Shown here: positions 1 to 12,976 of the stretch, one piece after another
Layout: each line of letters opens with the position of its first letter
Position numbering within the stretch: position 1 is the stretch's first letter
NCBI RefSeq assembly: GCF_002878395.1
Contig: NW_025857660.1
Location: 14,866 to 78,865, forward strand
From: Capsicum annuum
Taxonomy: Eukaryota > Streptophyta > Magnoliopsida > Solanales > Solanaceae
Reading direction: 5' to 3'
DNA length: 64,000 nt
The notes under the pieces: generated by a model
What the model was told of the DNA's origin: nothing
What the model saw: the letters and a program-made list of their open reading frames with translations, nothing else
Database searches by the model: none
Made by a program: the position numbers and the translations under genes

Positions 1-315
1 AGAATTCTCCTATTCTATTATTTGCTCCTGTCTTCCCTCTTTCCTATATTTGTCTGATTGAAGATTTTAGAATTCTCCGTCATTTTCCTCGATTTGTGAG
101 AACAGTTAAGTGTCATCGAAGAAAGACGTACTCTAGATTATTATGATTTAAATTTGACAATTACTCCTCGAATTTAATAATCTTGACCATGTTGTTATAA
201 GTATATGAAATAAAAAACAAAATCATGAAAGTTATTAAACATCGAACACGATGTTCTTTTCAAATAAATTAAAAAGACAAAATAAAACTCATAAATTGAA
301 ACGAATGAATCACGA
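1..315. repeat. Degenerate tandem module, copy A (3' part)
   Basis: This AT-rich non-coding stretch opens with a 'tctattatttgctcctgtc' block, seen again near 885, 7630 and 16485. It continues with a 'cttgaccatgttgttataa' block, seen again near 1081, 7802 and 16652. The same order of blocks in each place shows these are copies of one larger duplicated unit. No open reading frame of note is present. Confidence 0.6.
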
Positions 316-415
316 TGTCACGTGATATAAATTAGGACAAAATGTTAGTAGGTAGCAATATATTTTTTTATCGATTAACGTGATATACACGTGCAAAGCA
401 CGTACATCAAACTAG
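316..415 (+). mobile_element. Helitron 3' terminus (fragment)
   Basis: The segment ends with the palindrome CACGTGCAAAGCACGT, a short spacer and CTAG at 412-415, followed by T. Helitron 3' ends have this form: a GC-rich hairpin about 10 nt before CTRR, inserted 5' of a T. No matching 5' end is visible, so only the terminus is supported. Confidence 0.55.
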
Positions 416-1748
416 TTAGCTTAAAAAAAATGAAATGCCGAGAAGAAATTTAATACGCGTGAAAGAACCACACTTCAAAAACTAACTATTAAGATATATT
501 ATTTTTGGTGAGCTAATCTCGCATGATATCTACAAGATATAATATTTTTGGTGCACCATTTTAAATAGAGGTGTGCTAGCTATTTTATATTGTGAGGAAT
601 AGTGGGAAATTGTGGAGCCATTTATAAGGCTTGTTAGTTTATGAATAAAATATATTTCGATTCATGTTCAAACAAATTAAGATAAAAATAAAACACGTAA
701 ATTAACAACAAATGAATCACAATGACGTTGATGATAACAACTATACCTCAATTCCAAGTAACTTTAAGAGAAAGATGGTCGAACCATATGATTTTTTGCC
801 GAAATGAACATGGATTTAGGTTGTTGAAATTCAACCAAAAAAAAAATCAAACTAACCAACTCGAAATCTGCCTCTGTTGAAGAGTTCTCGTATTTTATTA
901 TTTGCTCTTGTCTTTCCTCTTTCTTATGTTTGTCCGATTAGAAGTTATTAGTGATCTTCGTTCTTTTCTTCGATTTGCGAGAATATTTTAATAAAGTAGC
1001 TAATAGTGGAAAAAAGACTCTATTATGAGTAAATTTGAGATTTTAATAGACTAATTCAGTTGCTTCTCGAATTCGATAATCTTGACCATGTTATAAGATA
1101 AGCCTTTCAAGTGCCCGGCCCACTTAAAGGAACTGGCCCGATTTGACCCGTTCCGGTAAGCCCTAGGGCTTTAGGGTGCCGGGTCCCGAGCCGATTATTT
1201 TATTTTAATTTAGGCCCGGTTAACCCGGCCCGAACCAAGCCCGGTCCAAGCCCGCCAGCTAACCGGCCAGGCCAAAAAAAATTTTTTTAAAAAAAAAATT
1301 GGGTTTCGAGCCAAGCTAGTCGTTGGCCCAACGGCTATATAGACCTTTTTTGGGTCCAAACAGCTAGTTTGGGCCCATTTCTTAAAAAAAAAATAAAAAA
1401 ATTTACTTTAAAAATTATTTTTAATCCCAAAAAAAAATTCCTACACCTTCAAATCATTTTTCACACAATTTTTCACTCTCTCAAATCTCATTCTCTCTCA
1501 AATCTCCATTCTCAATTCTCAAATATTCAATATATTTAATTTCTTAAAGTGATCACTTTAATTTTTTAGTTTTGCCTTTACAAAGTGCAAGCGGAAGTTT
1601 CTAAAGTTGTAACCTTCAAATACTTCCAAAATTTGATATTGTAGTTCCATCCCTTACGTTTAATTTTTATTTATTGTATTAATTATTTAATATTTAATTT
1701 TATTATATTTGTGTATTTTAAATTTTTTAGTTTAATTTAATTTATACT

Positions 1749-4209
1749 ATGGATAAATTAAGAAACCTCGCTACTTTAGGTTTTAAAATTTTTTATCCCG
1801 GAAGCGGTAGTGGTAGTAAAAAGCGAATTACTAGCGGTAGAGGTAGTTCAAGTAGTAGATATACCTGTGTGCCTTCGCCTCCGGTACCGCTTGGTACACC
1901 TTTTGAGGAAGAAATAGGTGTAGGTGCTCACGCTATGGATTATGTAGAAGCTCAGAAAAATTACGATATAGAAGAAGAAAATAAAGTAGATGCGGTTAAT
2001 TTAGACGAAGATAATGAAAATATTGGTGAGACGCCCGTAGTAGAAAATGCTAACGTTTGATCTGAATCGGTTAATCTCCCTCCCCGTCCTCCCCGTGCCC
2101 CAAGACCTCGTAAAACAACTGGTGTTGCATGACAATTTTTTGAACGTATATCAGATACTGAGGTGCAATGCAATATTTGTCAACAAATATATAAGCATAG
2201 AAGCAGAGGCAAGCAAGGGGGTACGGGTACGTTAATGAGACATATAGGTGAAACTCACGAAAGAGAGTTAACTATTGCACGAGGTGGTGAGGATGTTGGT
2301 GGGCCATCGCAAACTAGAATGGACCCAGCAACCGATCAGGTAACGAAGAAGTATAATAAATTAAGGGACCGGGAAGAAATAGCTAAAATGGTAGCTGTGG
2401 GTTGTTTGCCTTTTAGTTTTCCTTCTTCTGATCCCTTTATTCATTATATACAAGCAATTTATAATCCTATATTTAACGGTATTCCTAGAAGTACTTGTCG
2501 GTCTGATATTTTTAGAGTTCATTCACAATATTGTTTTTATTTATCAACATTGTTAAAAAATATTCAATGTAAATTGTCCCTAACTTCTGATCTTGGTCGT
2601 GTTGTAAATTAAAATAATTATTTAACCATTACTTGTCACTGGATAGATAGTAATTTTGTGATGCAAAAACGTATTTTTGCTTTTTTATATGATGAATATC
2701 ATAAACATACTGGACATTTTATTGTTGATTCTATGGTTAAAGTTGCCGGATATTATGCTATCGAAAATAAAATTTTATGTATTGCTTTTGATAATGCTTC
2801 TAACAACAAGACTGCTATAAAAAAAATTAAAATCTACGCTATCTCCGCTGTTGCCTAAAATTTTTCATATTAAGTGTGCATGTCATATATATAATTTAAT
2901 TGTAAAAGATGGTCTTGAGTTTTTTGAGCTTTATATAGAAAAAATTCGTCTTGCTGTTGGTTTTATTCAAGGAAATAATTGTAGATCTAGAATTAGAGAA
3001 TTTAAAGTTAAATGTCAAGAAAATGGACTTACACCGATATTGATGCCTGAGGAAATTGATATTAGATGGAATTCTACGTACGATTATTTAAAAACTTGTT
3101 ATAAATATAGAATTCCTATTACACTAACTTTAAACCAACATTGCGGTTCATTTGCTGATTCTGCTGATTGCATGCTACATAATTCTGATTGGGTTGTAAT
3201 TAATGATCTTGTTAAGTTTTTAGAAAAAATTTATGTAGCTACGGTTGAATTTTTCGGTGCTTATTATCCTACTGTTTGTAATATTTTGACATATATAGTC
3301 GATATTCCTGGTTTGCTCAAAGAATATAAAAATAAAGAAGGTTATAAAGAAACTGTTGGTGCCATGTTTACCAAATTTAAAAAATATTTTTTCCCGATTC
3401 CCCCTATTTACTTGGTTGGAGCTATGCTAAATCCATGCATGAAATATAATAATATGTGTCACTTTAGTACTATTATTTATACTAACTTAGAAATAAATAT
3501 TAACAGTGATTCTGAACAAGTACAACCTGATTTGTGGACGGCTATGAGTGATGCAAATGAATACATAGAAAAATTATATAATCACTATGCTGATTTATTT
3601 GATTTAGCTGTACCTACAAATATCACTCCAACTGTCGCTCCTCATCCTCCTGAGGAGCCATTATCTTCTAAAAGGCCGGCACATAGTGGTTTTCTTGATT
3701 CCTTTTATGATTTAACTTGTTGGAATAGTGTTGATGAGAGAGCTTATACATCAACTTATTGGGAAGAACTGAAATATTACTTTCGGTCGCCGCCAGAGGA
3801 TCGCAGATGACGGATCAACATGTTGGATTGGTAGAGTAATGAAACACAATATTCTGTGCTTTCAAGATTAGCTAGAGATATCTTGAATATTCCAATGTCA
3901 ACCGTTGCATCAGAGAGCGCCTTTAGTCAGGGACGACAGCAGCTTGGAGACAACCTACACTCATTGAAAAGCAATGCAATGAATGTTCTAATTTGCCTTA
4001 GAGATTGGATTAGAGCGGAAATAAGAAACGAAGAAATGGAACCGGAGCCGAGCAACGAGCTGAAACTTGAAGAAATTATGTCTTCACGGGAGAACTCAGT
4101 AGAATCAAGTCCAATGCATGGTTTTGCCCCCGTTGACTTCGACTATCCTATGCAAGTTCCCGTTAATATTAACATGAATGAGTTGAAAAAAATGATGCAT
4201 AATTTGTAG
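1749..4209 (+). pseudogene. hAT transposase pseudogene
   Basis: A decayed transposase of the Ac/hAT superfamily, which cuts and pastes its own element. Reading across several frames, the order matches an hAT transposase: an acidic, Ser/Gly-rich N-terminal segment (1749-2060), a BED-type zinc finger with CxxC then HxxxxH at about 2170-2265, the RNase H-like core with the conserved 'FDNASNN' region near 2790-2815 and 'RWNSTYDYL' near 3064-3090, and the C-terminal hAT dimerisation domain from about 3856 ('STVASESAFSQGRQQL'). Breaks: a stop at 2058, a stop at 2610, a frameshift near 2850 and a stop at 3808. No complete protein is possible without reading through all of these. Confidence 0.9.
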
Positions 4210-4518
4210 ATTTTTTATTCATGTAAATTATAAATTTTGGATCATTTTGCAATCAATAAAATTCTCCAAATTCATTCACTCCTTAGTCCTTACTTTTTAT
4301 ATTTTTTCATTTAATGATTTAAAATTTTAAATTAAATTTCTAGTTTTCTACTTTAAATTAAAAACTCACTTCTAATATATTATTAATTTACTACCAAATA
4401 TTATTAATTTATTATATTAAGTAGCATATGTTTTGTATATTTGTGTATATATCTTATATAGATGTGTATATTTAACGTATACATGTGTATATGTTTTATA
4501 AAATAATATATAACTATA

Positions 4519-4618
4519 NNNNNNNNNNNNNNNNNNNNNNNNNNNNNNNNNNNNNNNNNNNNNNNNNNNNNNNNNNNNNNNNNNNNNNNNNNNNNNNNNN
4601 NNNNNNNNNNNNNNNNNN
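4519..4618. other. Assembly gap (100 N)
   Basis: Exactly 100 N lie inside the hAT element next to long (TA)n. The round length suggests a placeholder of unknown true size, probably where an AT microsatellite broke the assembly. Confidence 0.98.
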
Positions 4619-4664
<46 letters not shown>

Positions 4665-4832
4665 ATTATATTTTATTAGTAGTAGTATATATACATTGAA
4701 TGGTGCGTATACATGTGTATATATCTTCTATAGACGTATATATTTAACATATACATGTGTATATATTTTATAAATTTGTATAGATGTGTATGTTTAACGT
4801 ATACATATGTATATATTTTCTAAATTAGTATA

Positions 4833-4892
<60 letters not shown>
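4619..4892. repeat. (TA)n microsatellites and TATA/TGTATA-rich tract
   Basis: Pure (TA)n runs of about 40 bp (4619-4661) and 55 bp (about 4837-4892) are separated by degenerate 'gtgtatata' repeats. They lie in the 3' non-coding part of the hAT element. Confidence 0.9.
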
Positions 4893-4895
<3 letters not shown>

Positions 4896-5487
4896 CAATG
4901 TATATATATTGTAGTATATTTTATTTAAACTTTAAAGTAGTACATATATATTGAATGGTGCGTCTATGTGTGTAATTATGTATATGTGTATATATTTTTT
5001 AAATTTTAATGTAGTATATACTATATATATAGTGTATATATATTGTTTAACGTATTTATAATGTATATAGGTGGGTATATATAATGTATATTGAAAAAAA
5101 GTTTTTTCTTTTTATATTTTTGACTGGATTTGACCGATTTTGTAACCGAATTTGACTGGGTTTGGGTGGGTTTGGCCGGATTGGGTTAAGTGGATCAGGT
5201 TAGGATTGTTTTTAATTTTTTTACTGTTGAACCCGGCCCGGTCCGACCCACTTAGACCCAACCCGAACCCAGCCCGGCCCATAACCCGGTTAATTCAAAT
5301 GGGCCAATTCCGGGTTGGTCCGATCCGGCCCACATGACAGCCTTATTATAAGATAAGTATATAAAAAAAAAAAAATCATCAAAGTTACAAAACATCAAAC
5401 ACGATGTTCTTTTCAAATAAATTATAAAGAAAAATAAAACTCATAATTAAAACGAATCAATCACGATGGTCTTGATGATAACAATTA

Positions 5488-5895
5488 CTTTCTCCGTTTC
5501 GAATTAGATGACCCTTTCAACCTTGGCACACCCATTAAGAAATTCAATGATTAGGAGTATATTTTTACCTTTTTACCCTTCTTAACATTGTAAGACTCAA
5601 TAATTAATTAAGCATGAAAAATTATAGCATATGCATGCATGGATTGAAAATTTTATAGGAATACTAATAGTACTCTTTGAAAAGAAGAAAAAAAGTCAAG
5701 TTTCATAAAGTTTGTATTGAAAATATAAGTGTTATTTTTAAAATTTTTGAAAAGTGTAATTATATTTAATACCTATTAAAGGTAGACTGGGAAGAATTTG
5801 TGTAAAATAATCTTGATTTGATAAGTTGGACAAGTAAATTGAAACAATTTTTTTTTTTTTTAGAAAGAGGGCCAACTAATTTTAAACGGAGGGAG
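5488..5895. mobile_element. Stowaway-like MITE
   Basis: A ~408-bp insertion with inverted ends 'tttctccgtttcgaattaga' on the left and, read from the right, 'ctccctccgtttaaaattag'. These match the CTCCCTCCGTTTCAAATTA type of plant MITE termini. The paralogous module at about 7960 runs through the site ('acaattactatacatcaatc') without it. No coding capacity. Confidence 0.65.
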
Positions 5896-6698
5896 TACTA
5901 TGCATCAATCCAAAACAATGCACGAATCCTACTAATCAGACTAAAATATATAGCATACCAAAATCATCCCATTAAGCATACCAATCCAAAACAATACACA
6001 AATCCCACTAATCATACTTCTTCATAGACACAAAACAATGTGAGAAATATATTTGAACAACTAACATTTATTAATTGGCAAAAGATTAGGCAGTGCTTTA
6101 AAGGCGCGGACACGAGACAAAGCGTTTTACGATATGTCATTAAATGTAAGTCTTGTGAATCTTTAATTTTTTGTATTTTATACATTAATATAATAAAAAA
6201 ATTACATTAAAATTCAAGAAAGTGCAAAATAAGTGAAACTGTACGTAGAACTACTTCTTATTAAAACATTAATCAAAAACATCAATTGACTAAAAAATAA
6301 TTAAAGATACTCACCTCAAAAAGAAACTAATTAGACTATTTTAAAGAATTGAGAAGAAATTTATAAATTAACTTGAAAAGAATGAAATGCAAAGAAGGAA
6401 CCTAATACGGTGTGGAAGAACCACGCTTAAAAAATTAGCTATAAAGATGGGAGAGTTTAACAATGCGCGCTAAATCTCTCATGATCTCTACAAGATATAA
6501 TAGGTTTGGTGCACTATTTCAAATAGAGGTGCTGCTAGCTATTTTATATTTGTGAGGAATATAATAGTGGGAAATTGTGGAGCCATTTATAACGCTTGTT
6601 ATTTTATGAATAAAGCATTTTGATTCATGTTCAAACAAATTAAAATAAAAATAAAAATAAAACACATAATTAACAACAAATGAATTACAATGACGTTG

Positions 6699-6741
<43 letters not shown>

Positions 6742-8017
6742 TGGCTCAATTCCAAGCAAATTAAAATCGATTACATGAATTCGTGCTAATTATATTTTCC
6801 ATAAAAACAAAGAATAATGTGAGTAAAACATATTCTGACAATAATAATTTTGTAACTATAAACATGTTTTGACTCAATCTAGGAACTTGACAGGCACTTT
6901 GCTTATCAACCTTCTACGTATGATAGTTAATTCCACCATTTTAGTATATAATGATTTTTGGGATTGATTAATACTCATAATCAAATGCATAATAAAATTA
7001 TCTCAAATTTTAAGACAGGACGGTGATCCCTCATTCCATCAATCAAACAACTCTAATTATGTGTAGAAGTTAAATTTTAAAAATGAATTAATATACTTGA
7101 GGTCATTGTACTAGAATCCTAAATCCGCTGATCATGTAACGATATAAAATCATGAAACAAAAGTAAGAAGGCTAGCTAGATACCATCTGATCACTGTTTC
7201 AAAGGACGACCACGGCAACGTCGTAAACCTTGGCTATCTGATTTTGGAGAAAGGCCTGAATTGGTGAGACCAAAAAAATTCTGGGAAGCCCTATTCTTAA
7301 ACTGCATTTTTTACTGAGAGAAGTCCATTCACTAACTTTGAATAGTGAAATCTCGTCCAAAGATTTTTAAAATCTAGGTGGAGACCGTATTTCATTTTTT
7401 GTTAATGACATTCTTACTTCCTTCTGCTAAAAAAATAATTTTTTTATGAATGGGAAAATGAGTGAGAACTAGTGAAAGCTCTAAATAGAAAGCAAAAAAG
7501 GAAAAAGCTTTAAGAGAAAGATGGCCAAAACAGATGATTTCTTGTCAGAACAAATATGTATTTAGGTTGTTGAAACCCCAAAGAAAAAAAAAATCAAACT
7601 AACCAACTCAAAATCTGCCTCGGATGAAGAGTTCTCTTATTCTATTATTCGCTCTTGCCTGCCCTCTTTCTTATATTTGTCTGATTAGAAGCTATTAGTA
7701 ATCTCCATCCTTTTCATCGATTTGGATGTGGGAGAAAGATTCTAGAATATTACGATTTAAATTTGAAATTTTAATAAACTAATTATTCCTCGAGTTTGAT
7801 AATTCTGACCATGTTGTTATAAGGTAGGTATATAAAATCAAAAAACAAAGTTATTAAAGTTACTAAACATCGGACATATTTTTTTCAAATAAATTAGAAA
7901 GAAAAATAAAATTCATAAATTAAAACGAATGAATGAGGACAATCTTGATGATAACAATTACTATACATCAATCTAAATGAAGACAAAGATCCCACTAATC
8001 ATACCAATCCAAAACAA
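5896..8017. repeat. Degenerate tandem module, copy C
   Basis: The most complete uninterrupted copy. It carries the 'gcaaaagattaggcagtgct' block (6078), the 'gaggaatagtgggaaattgt' block (6550), the 'gagaaagatgg' block (7512), the 'ttctattatt' block (7630) and the 'ctgaccatgttgttataagg' block (7804) in the same order as copies B and D. It serves as the empty site for the hAT MITE and the LINE in copy D. No coding signal. Confidence 0.6.
6700..6738. repeat. (AAT)n microsatellite
   Basis: About 13 perfect trinucleotide repeats inside module copy C. The corresponding place in the other copies has no expansion. Confidence 0.95.
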
Positions 8018-8452
8018 TATATATATATATATATACTACACGTGCCTTGCACGTGTAACGCCTAATTATTTAAAATTAAATAATTTTGTCTATTGTGGAG
8101 CAACAACAACAACAGAATTAAAATCTAATTACAAGAATACGGAAAGATGAAGAAGAATATTCAAATTTGTTCTTTAATTATTTTTTACACTATCAATCAA
8201 TTAAAAAGAATAACGAAAAAGAAATCAACTCACCTTATGATTATGGTGCTTATCGGTTATTATATACATGTGATTTTTTATTTTAAGTAGGACATTATTT
8301 ACTTCCTTGATTTGCAATAGATTAAGCTAAGTTGAAAACAATAAGCATACCTAATGTATGTGCAATTTTAATTTTACTATTTAGAATTTTAATATTATTA
8401 GAATTTTTCCTTACATAAATCTTAAATTAAATATGTCAATATATATTATTCT

Positions 8453-8687
8453 TGTTATAAAATAAGAAAGAATAAAGAAGAAGAGTAGAGAGAATAGAGA
8501 GTGATTCTTATTTCTTCTTTTGAGGGATTCTTGAGGGGTCATCAGATTGTAAATACAATGACCAAAACCCCTCTATTTATAGAAAAATTTACTCCTAATC
8601 TGAGTAAAAGACGGATGCTTCAAATCCTAATAGATATCAAAGTAGATCTTGATAGTCATTCACTATAATGTAAATACATTTATAACA
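8453..8687 (-). repeat. Copia 3' LTR
   Basis: 235-bp terminal repeat, nearly identical to 11851-12080 apart from roughly ten substitutions and a few indels, about 4% by eye. That indicates an insertion that is not recent. Confidence 0.92.
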
Positions 8688-8823
8688 CTCCCCCTTGAAT
8701 GTTAGATAGATAATGTGACTCGTTAAAACCTTACTAGAAAAAACCCAGTGGGAAAAAGATCTAGTGAAGGAAAAAGAGTACACATCTCTAACAATACGCA
8801 TATAGGCTGCCTCATTAAAAACC

Positions 8824-9578
8824 TTACAAGGAAAACCCGGTGGGACAAAACCTTGAAAGGAAAAAAGAGTACAACGCATATTTGCTCCCCCTAATGAGAA
8901 CATCTTTGAACTTTTGCATCCCGATCTTGTGAAAGATCTTCTTGAAAATTGCAATTGGAGAAGATTTGGTGAATAAATCAGTCACATTGCCAGTTGAACG
9001 AATCTGTTGCACGTTAATTTGATCATTCTTTTGTAGCTCATGTATGTAGAACAGCTTTGGCAAAATGTGCTTCGTTCTATCTCCATTTATGAATCCTCCC
9101 TTAAGATGTGCTATGTATGCTGAATTATCTCTGTATAAAATTGTGGGTAAATTGTCATATTTCACACCACATTTTTCTTGAATGAGATGTATCATGGACC
9201 TCAACCATACACATTCTCGCCTTGCTTCATGAATAGCTATTATCTCAACATGATTTGATGAAGTGGCTACGATAGACTGCTTTGTATATCTCCAAGATAT
9301 GACAGTACCATTACATATGAACACATAACCTATTTGAGATCGAGCTTTATGCGGGTCAAATAACTACCCAACATCAGCATGGCCAATAAGATCGGGACTG
9401 CAATTTTAGAATAAAACAAGCTCATGTGTTTTATCCCATTTTGATGTCTCATAGTAGGAGAAGAAATATACCTTGCTAACAAATTGACTGAAAAGGCTAT
9501 AGGCCTTGTAGTATTTGCAAGGTACATGAGTGCATCAATTGCACTAAGATATGGTACTTCATAACCAATCCAATTCAA
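8824..9578 (-). pseudogene. Copia pol remnant (end of RT and RNase H)
   Basis: Two minus-strand segments encode the end of a Copia polyprotein. 9578-9330 resembles the RT-RNase H junction ('YLANTTRPIAFSVNLLARY'). 9324-8824 is RNase H, with 'KQSIVATSSNHVEIIAIHEA', 'YRDNSAYIAHLKGG' and 'RTKHILPKLFYIHEL' in the usual order. The segments are in different frames and no upstream integrase or gag is readable, so this is a relic. Confidence 0.85.
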
Positions 9579-11850
9579 TATATTTCAAATTTCAGCAAAT
9601 AATCTATTTCTTTGAAAACTCTCCAAGAGTTTCAATGATGTTCAAGCAATAAGCTTATACAATATAAGGATTATAAATAAGTTTCCCAGAAACTTTTATA
9701 TGCTTCAAGCAGTTTGAATCCTTAAAAAGTTTTCACATAAGTTTTGTCAAGTGACAATATTCAACATTTCATGAGTGACATCTTCAAGTGTCTGGACTGC
9801 AAATCAAATAAGTTTTACGCTTACCAAAATGCATCCTTTCATGTCACTTGATAAATGTTTCTACGTCAACATGCTTAAATAAACGTAGAATTCAGATCCT
9901 CGTAATCTTTCACAATATTGCGCCAATATTGTGTCAAAGATATTGATGATATATCATTTCGTATCGGTTCACAATGCGACATAACATTTTGAGATCTCAT
10001 CACTTCATTATTTTCAGGTACATAAACCTCTCATGAGGTTTCATGAAGTGTTATGTCATAGGCTCTTTAAGCGCATATTACCTTCTTATTATGATTATTT
10101 GCTCTTAATTTTATACAAGTACTATTTCATTTGGAATCGATTGGTCTATCACACTTCACGCATGCATAGACTTTGCCCTTTAGAGACATAAAATAGGAGC
10201 ACTTGCAGCTTAAATATGAGATGCGTTCGGCATTTGACTTGAATTATCTTTTGAATGGGGATCTAATGATAATTCCTAACATACTTCATAACTGCTTATA
10301 ATCTCCCCCTTATGTTAGGAAAGATAACATACATCCTCCATCTTCTTTGATGGATCCATCTTTGTGCATCATGGTACATTCATTAATCGTATACCGCACA
10401 TCAAAACTATTAGATGGAATAGTTGGTTCATGACCTTGAACTAATTGAGGGGAAGAAATAATCATATTTTATTGGTCTAATGCATACAAGTGTTATTGTA
10501 TGCAACATATCATATTTCAGATCAACACATGAAGCTTTGTTCTCATTAGCAATGTTTAGCTATTTATCGAAGGCATTCAATGCCAAACCATCACCATCAA
10601 GATAACTTTCTTGATTGCACAATCTGAAAACTATGTTCTTAACTCAATTTTGTTGAGCAAGCAACTTTATGAATGTCAAACTGCAGGCTGACAATGAATG
10701 TACATGTGATCATCTTATTGATGCATCTTTTCAACATATCACATGATAGGTGAACGAACCCTTATTCACCTTTTATTCTTTTCAGATTTGAGGGATCCAA
10801 TCCCAAAATTAATTGGTACAACCAACTTATCATGAGAACAAGCAACATTAAAGTTCATGAAGAATTTTCTAATTCTTCAATATATGTTCACTACTCAGTA
10901 TGCACATCTTCGGGATATCACAATCGTTCATGCCAACTTATGAACTTTTAATCTAGTAAACTCCAAGTTTACCATGATATGTGCTTTTGCTTTAGTAAAT
11001 TTCAAATTTACTGTTGCATGAATAAATTTCAGATTTACTACTTTAGAAGTAGATTTCGAAATAACTCTTCTCAATTATTTTGCTTCATTCGGAGGTGCGT
11101 TGTGATACCATCACACTTAAGTGCACATTTGCATTAATAAGTTTCTCATTCCCCAAGAATGGAATATAATCATGTCTTAAGCGTATCAAATTATGATAGC
11201 TACTACAAAATCAAATTGAGGCATACATATGATGTAGAGAATTTTTTCTCTAACATATCTTATGATCATAATATGCATGTGAAAATATCATCACTTTTAA
11301 TGATCATTATCATACTGTCCCTCCACGCGTATATTCGTGCATTTAATCACTTGTCTTCTTTTAGACATATTATGCACTGCTACTAAATACACCTCAAGAA
11401 TGAAGTAAGTTGTCATCTTTCAGACTTATAATATATTGCTGCCACATTCACTTCATGGAATGGAGCATATTCAATGGGTCGAATTTCATGACTTTTCATC
11501 CAATACCCATTATTTTGCCTTAGCCATCATAATATATCAATATGGTGCATTGAGATTCAAACTCAACATCTTATCCATATAAAGGCGTCTTAGGTATAAA
11601 TCGATAGGACTTGAACCCAACATATTATCATCTCTTTTGATAATATTGTTCTTGAGAAATAAATTCAAAATATAAATGGTTCCAAATCAATTATTTTTCC
11701 TCAAATCCAACAATAACTATATCATTAATAGAAAAATACAAATAACATAAGGAATTACTAACCTTGACCTTTAGATTTATAATCTCACCTTATTTGACAG
11801 AGTCTCGTGCGAACAGATCTCAATTGGTAAGACACTTCGTGCTGATAACG

Positions 11851-12080
11851 TGTTATAAAATAAGAAAGAATAAAGAAGAAGAGTAGAGAGAATAGAGAGA
11901 GTGATTCTTATTTCTTCTCTTGAGAGATTCTTGAGGGGTTATCAGATTGTAAATACAATGAACAAAACCCCTCTATTTATAGGGAAAATTTACTCCTAGT
12001 CTGAAGGATGTTTCAAATCCTAATAGATATCAAAGTAGATCTTGATAGACATTCACTATAACGTAAATACATTTATAACA
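11851..12080 (-). repeat. Copia 5' LTR
   Basis: 230-bp copy of the terminal repeat, directly followed by the target duplication ATTCT at 12081-12085. On the minus strand it precedes the primer-binding-like site at 11831-11850. Confidence 0.92.
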
Positions 12081-12406
12081 ATTCTCCTAATATTAAAAGT
12101 AGACAAATCAAATTTAATTTATTTAGAATTCTTAAATTAATGAAAAATATTAGTTGTCATTAATTCTGATGAATTCTAATAATGAAAAAATATATTTAAT
12201 TAATTTTCAACTCTTAAATATTAGAAAAAATAGTGAAAAAATAATTTTATCTAAAGCAAAGACTTTTAATGAAAGAGAAAAAGTTCAAACAACATTTTTA
12301 GGGCCCTTTACACTTACATAAATTATAGATATATGAATCCCATTAATCATACCAATCTAAAACAATACACAAATCATACTTCTTCATAGACACAAAACGA
12401 TGTGAG

Positions 12407-12921
12407 TAGGGGTGTACATAAGTCGGGTTGGTTCGATTTTTATTAAAAAAAAAAAAACTAATTATCGATTTATTAAAATTATAAATCAAATCAAACCAAC
12501 ATAAAATTGGTTTTTTCGGTTTAGGTTTTAGTCGATTTTTTCGGGTTTTTTGATTTTTTCATTTTTTTCGGATTATTTTTATAATCTTTAGTTTTTACAA
12601 TTATATTGTGATCGAAGACTAGATCAAATATGTTTTCACTCATGTGCTAATAAAAAACCATAATTATGAAAAAATGAGGAGCGAAAAACTCTCTTGAAAC
12701 TAAAAAGTGAGATGAAGAGTGAAAAATTTAGGTTTTAAGTTTATATTGGGTTTTCGATCATTTAATTAGCAATTAATGGACAAATATTACAACTTAAAGA
12801 CCCAAATCTAAATATATATAGGGCAAACATCTACTTTCAAATTATTGAAAATTACTAAAATTAGTTGAAAAAGTATTTTAAAAGCAGATTATAATTAATA
12901 TTTTATGTATAAAAAATTTCG

Positions 12922-12976
<55 letters not shown>

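Larger units (their letters stand above)
1099..5345 (+). mobile_element. hAT (Ac-like) DNA transposon, decayed
   Basis: The element is flanked by a perfect 8-bp target duplication, TTATAAGA, at 1091-1098 and 5346-5353; 8 bp is diagnostic of hAT. The ends are imperfect inverted repeats: 'taagcctttcaagtgcccgg' on the left against 'taaggctgtcatgtgggccg' read from the right. Both subterminal regions are rich in GGCCCGG-type motifs, plausible transposase-binding sites. Inside lie a broken transposase gene (1749-4209) and AT microsatellites around a 100-base assembly gap. Many stops and frameshifts make it non-autonomous now. Confidence 0.92.
425..5487. repeat. Degenerate tandem module, copy B (split by hAT)
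   Basis: Module blocks occur at about 425-720, 767-830, 880-1098 and 5354-5487. The interruption is the hAT element at 1099-5345. The flanks rejoin into the sequence found uninterrupted near 7802-7930 and 182-310. Non-coding. Confidence 0.6.
8453..12080 (-). mobile_element. Copia LTR retrotransposon, internally deleted
   Basis: Two direct LTRs (8453-8687 and 11851-12080) begin TGTTATAA and end TTATAACA, with a 5-bp target duplication ATTCT at 8448-8452 and 12081-12085. On the minus strand a polypurine tract (CAAGGGGGAG) lies just before the 8453-8687 LTR, and a primer-binding-like sequence (CGTTATCAGCACGAAG) follows the 11851-12080 LTR, so transcription ran right to left. Only the end of pol is recognisable (8824-9578). 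The 3.2-kb interior is too short for full gag-pol, and 9600-11850 is non-coding, so the element is defective. Unoccupied target: near 17592 in the paralogous Helitron. Confidence 0.92.
8018..12329 (-). mobile_element. Non-autonomous Helitron with nested Copia element
   Basis: On the minus strand the 5' end reads TCTATAATTTATG (from 12329, preceded by A) and the 3' end has the hairpin ACACGTGCAAGGCACGTGT near 8036-8054. It is homologous along its length to the Helitron at 17084-17844. The Copia element at 8453-12080 inserted into it later, so the Helitron proper is only about 680 bp. No RepHel coding. The exact 3' boundary is blurred by a (TA)n run at 8018-8036. Confidence 0.6.
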
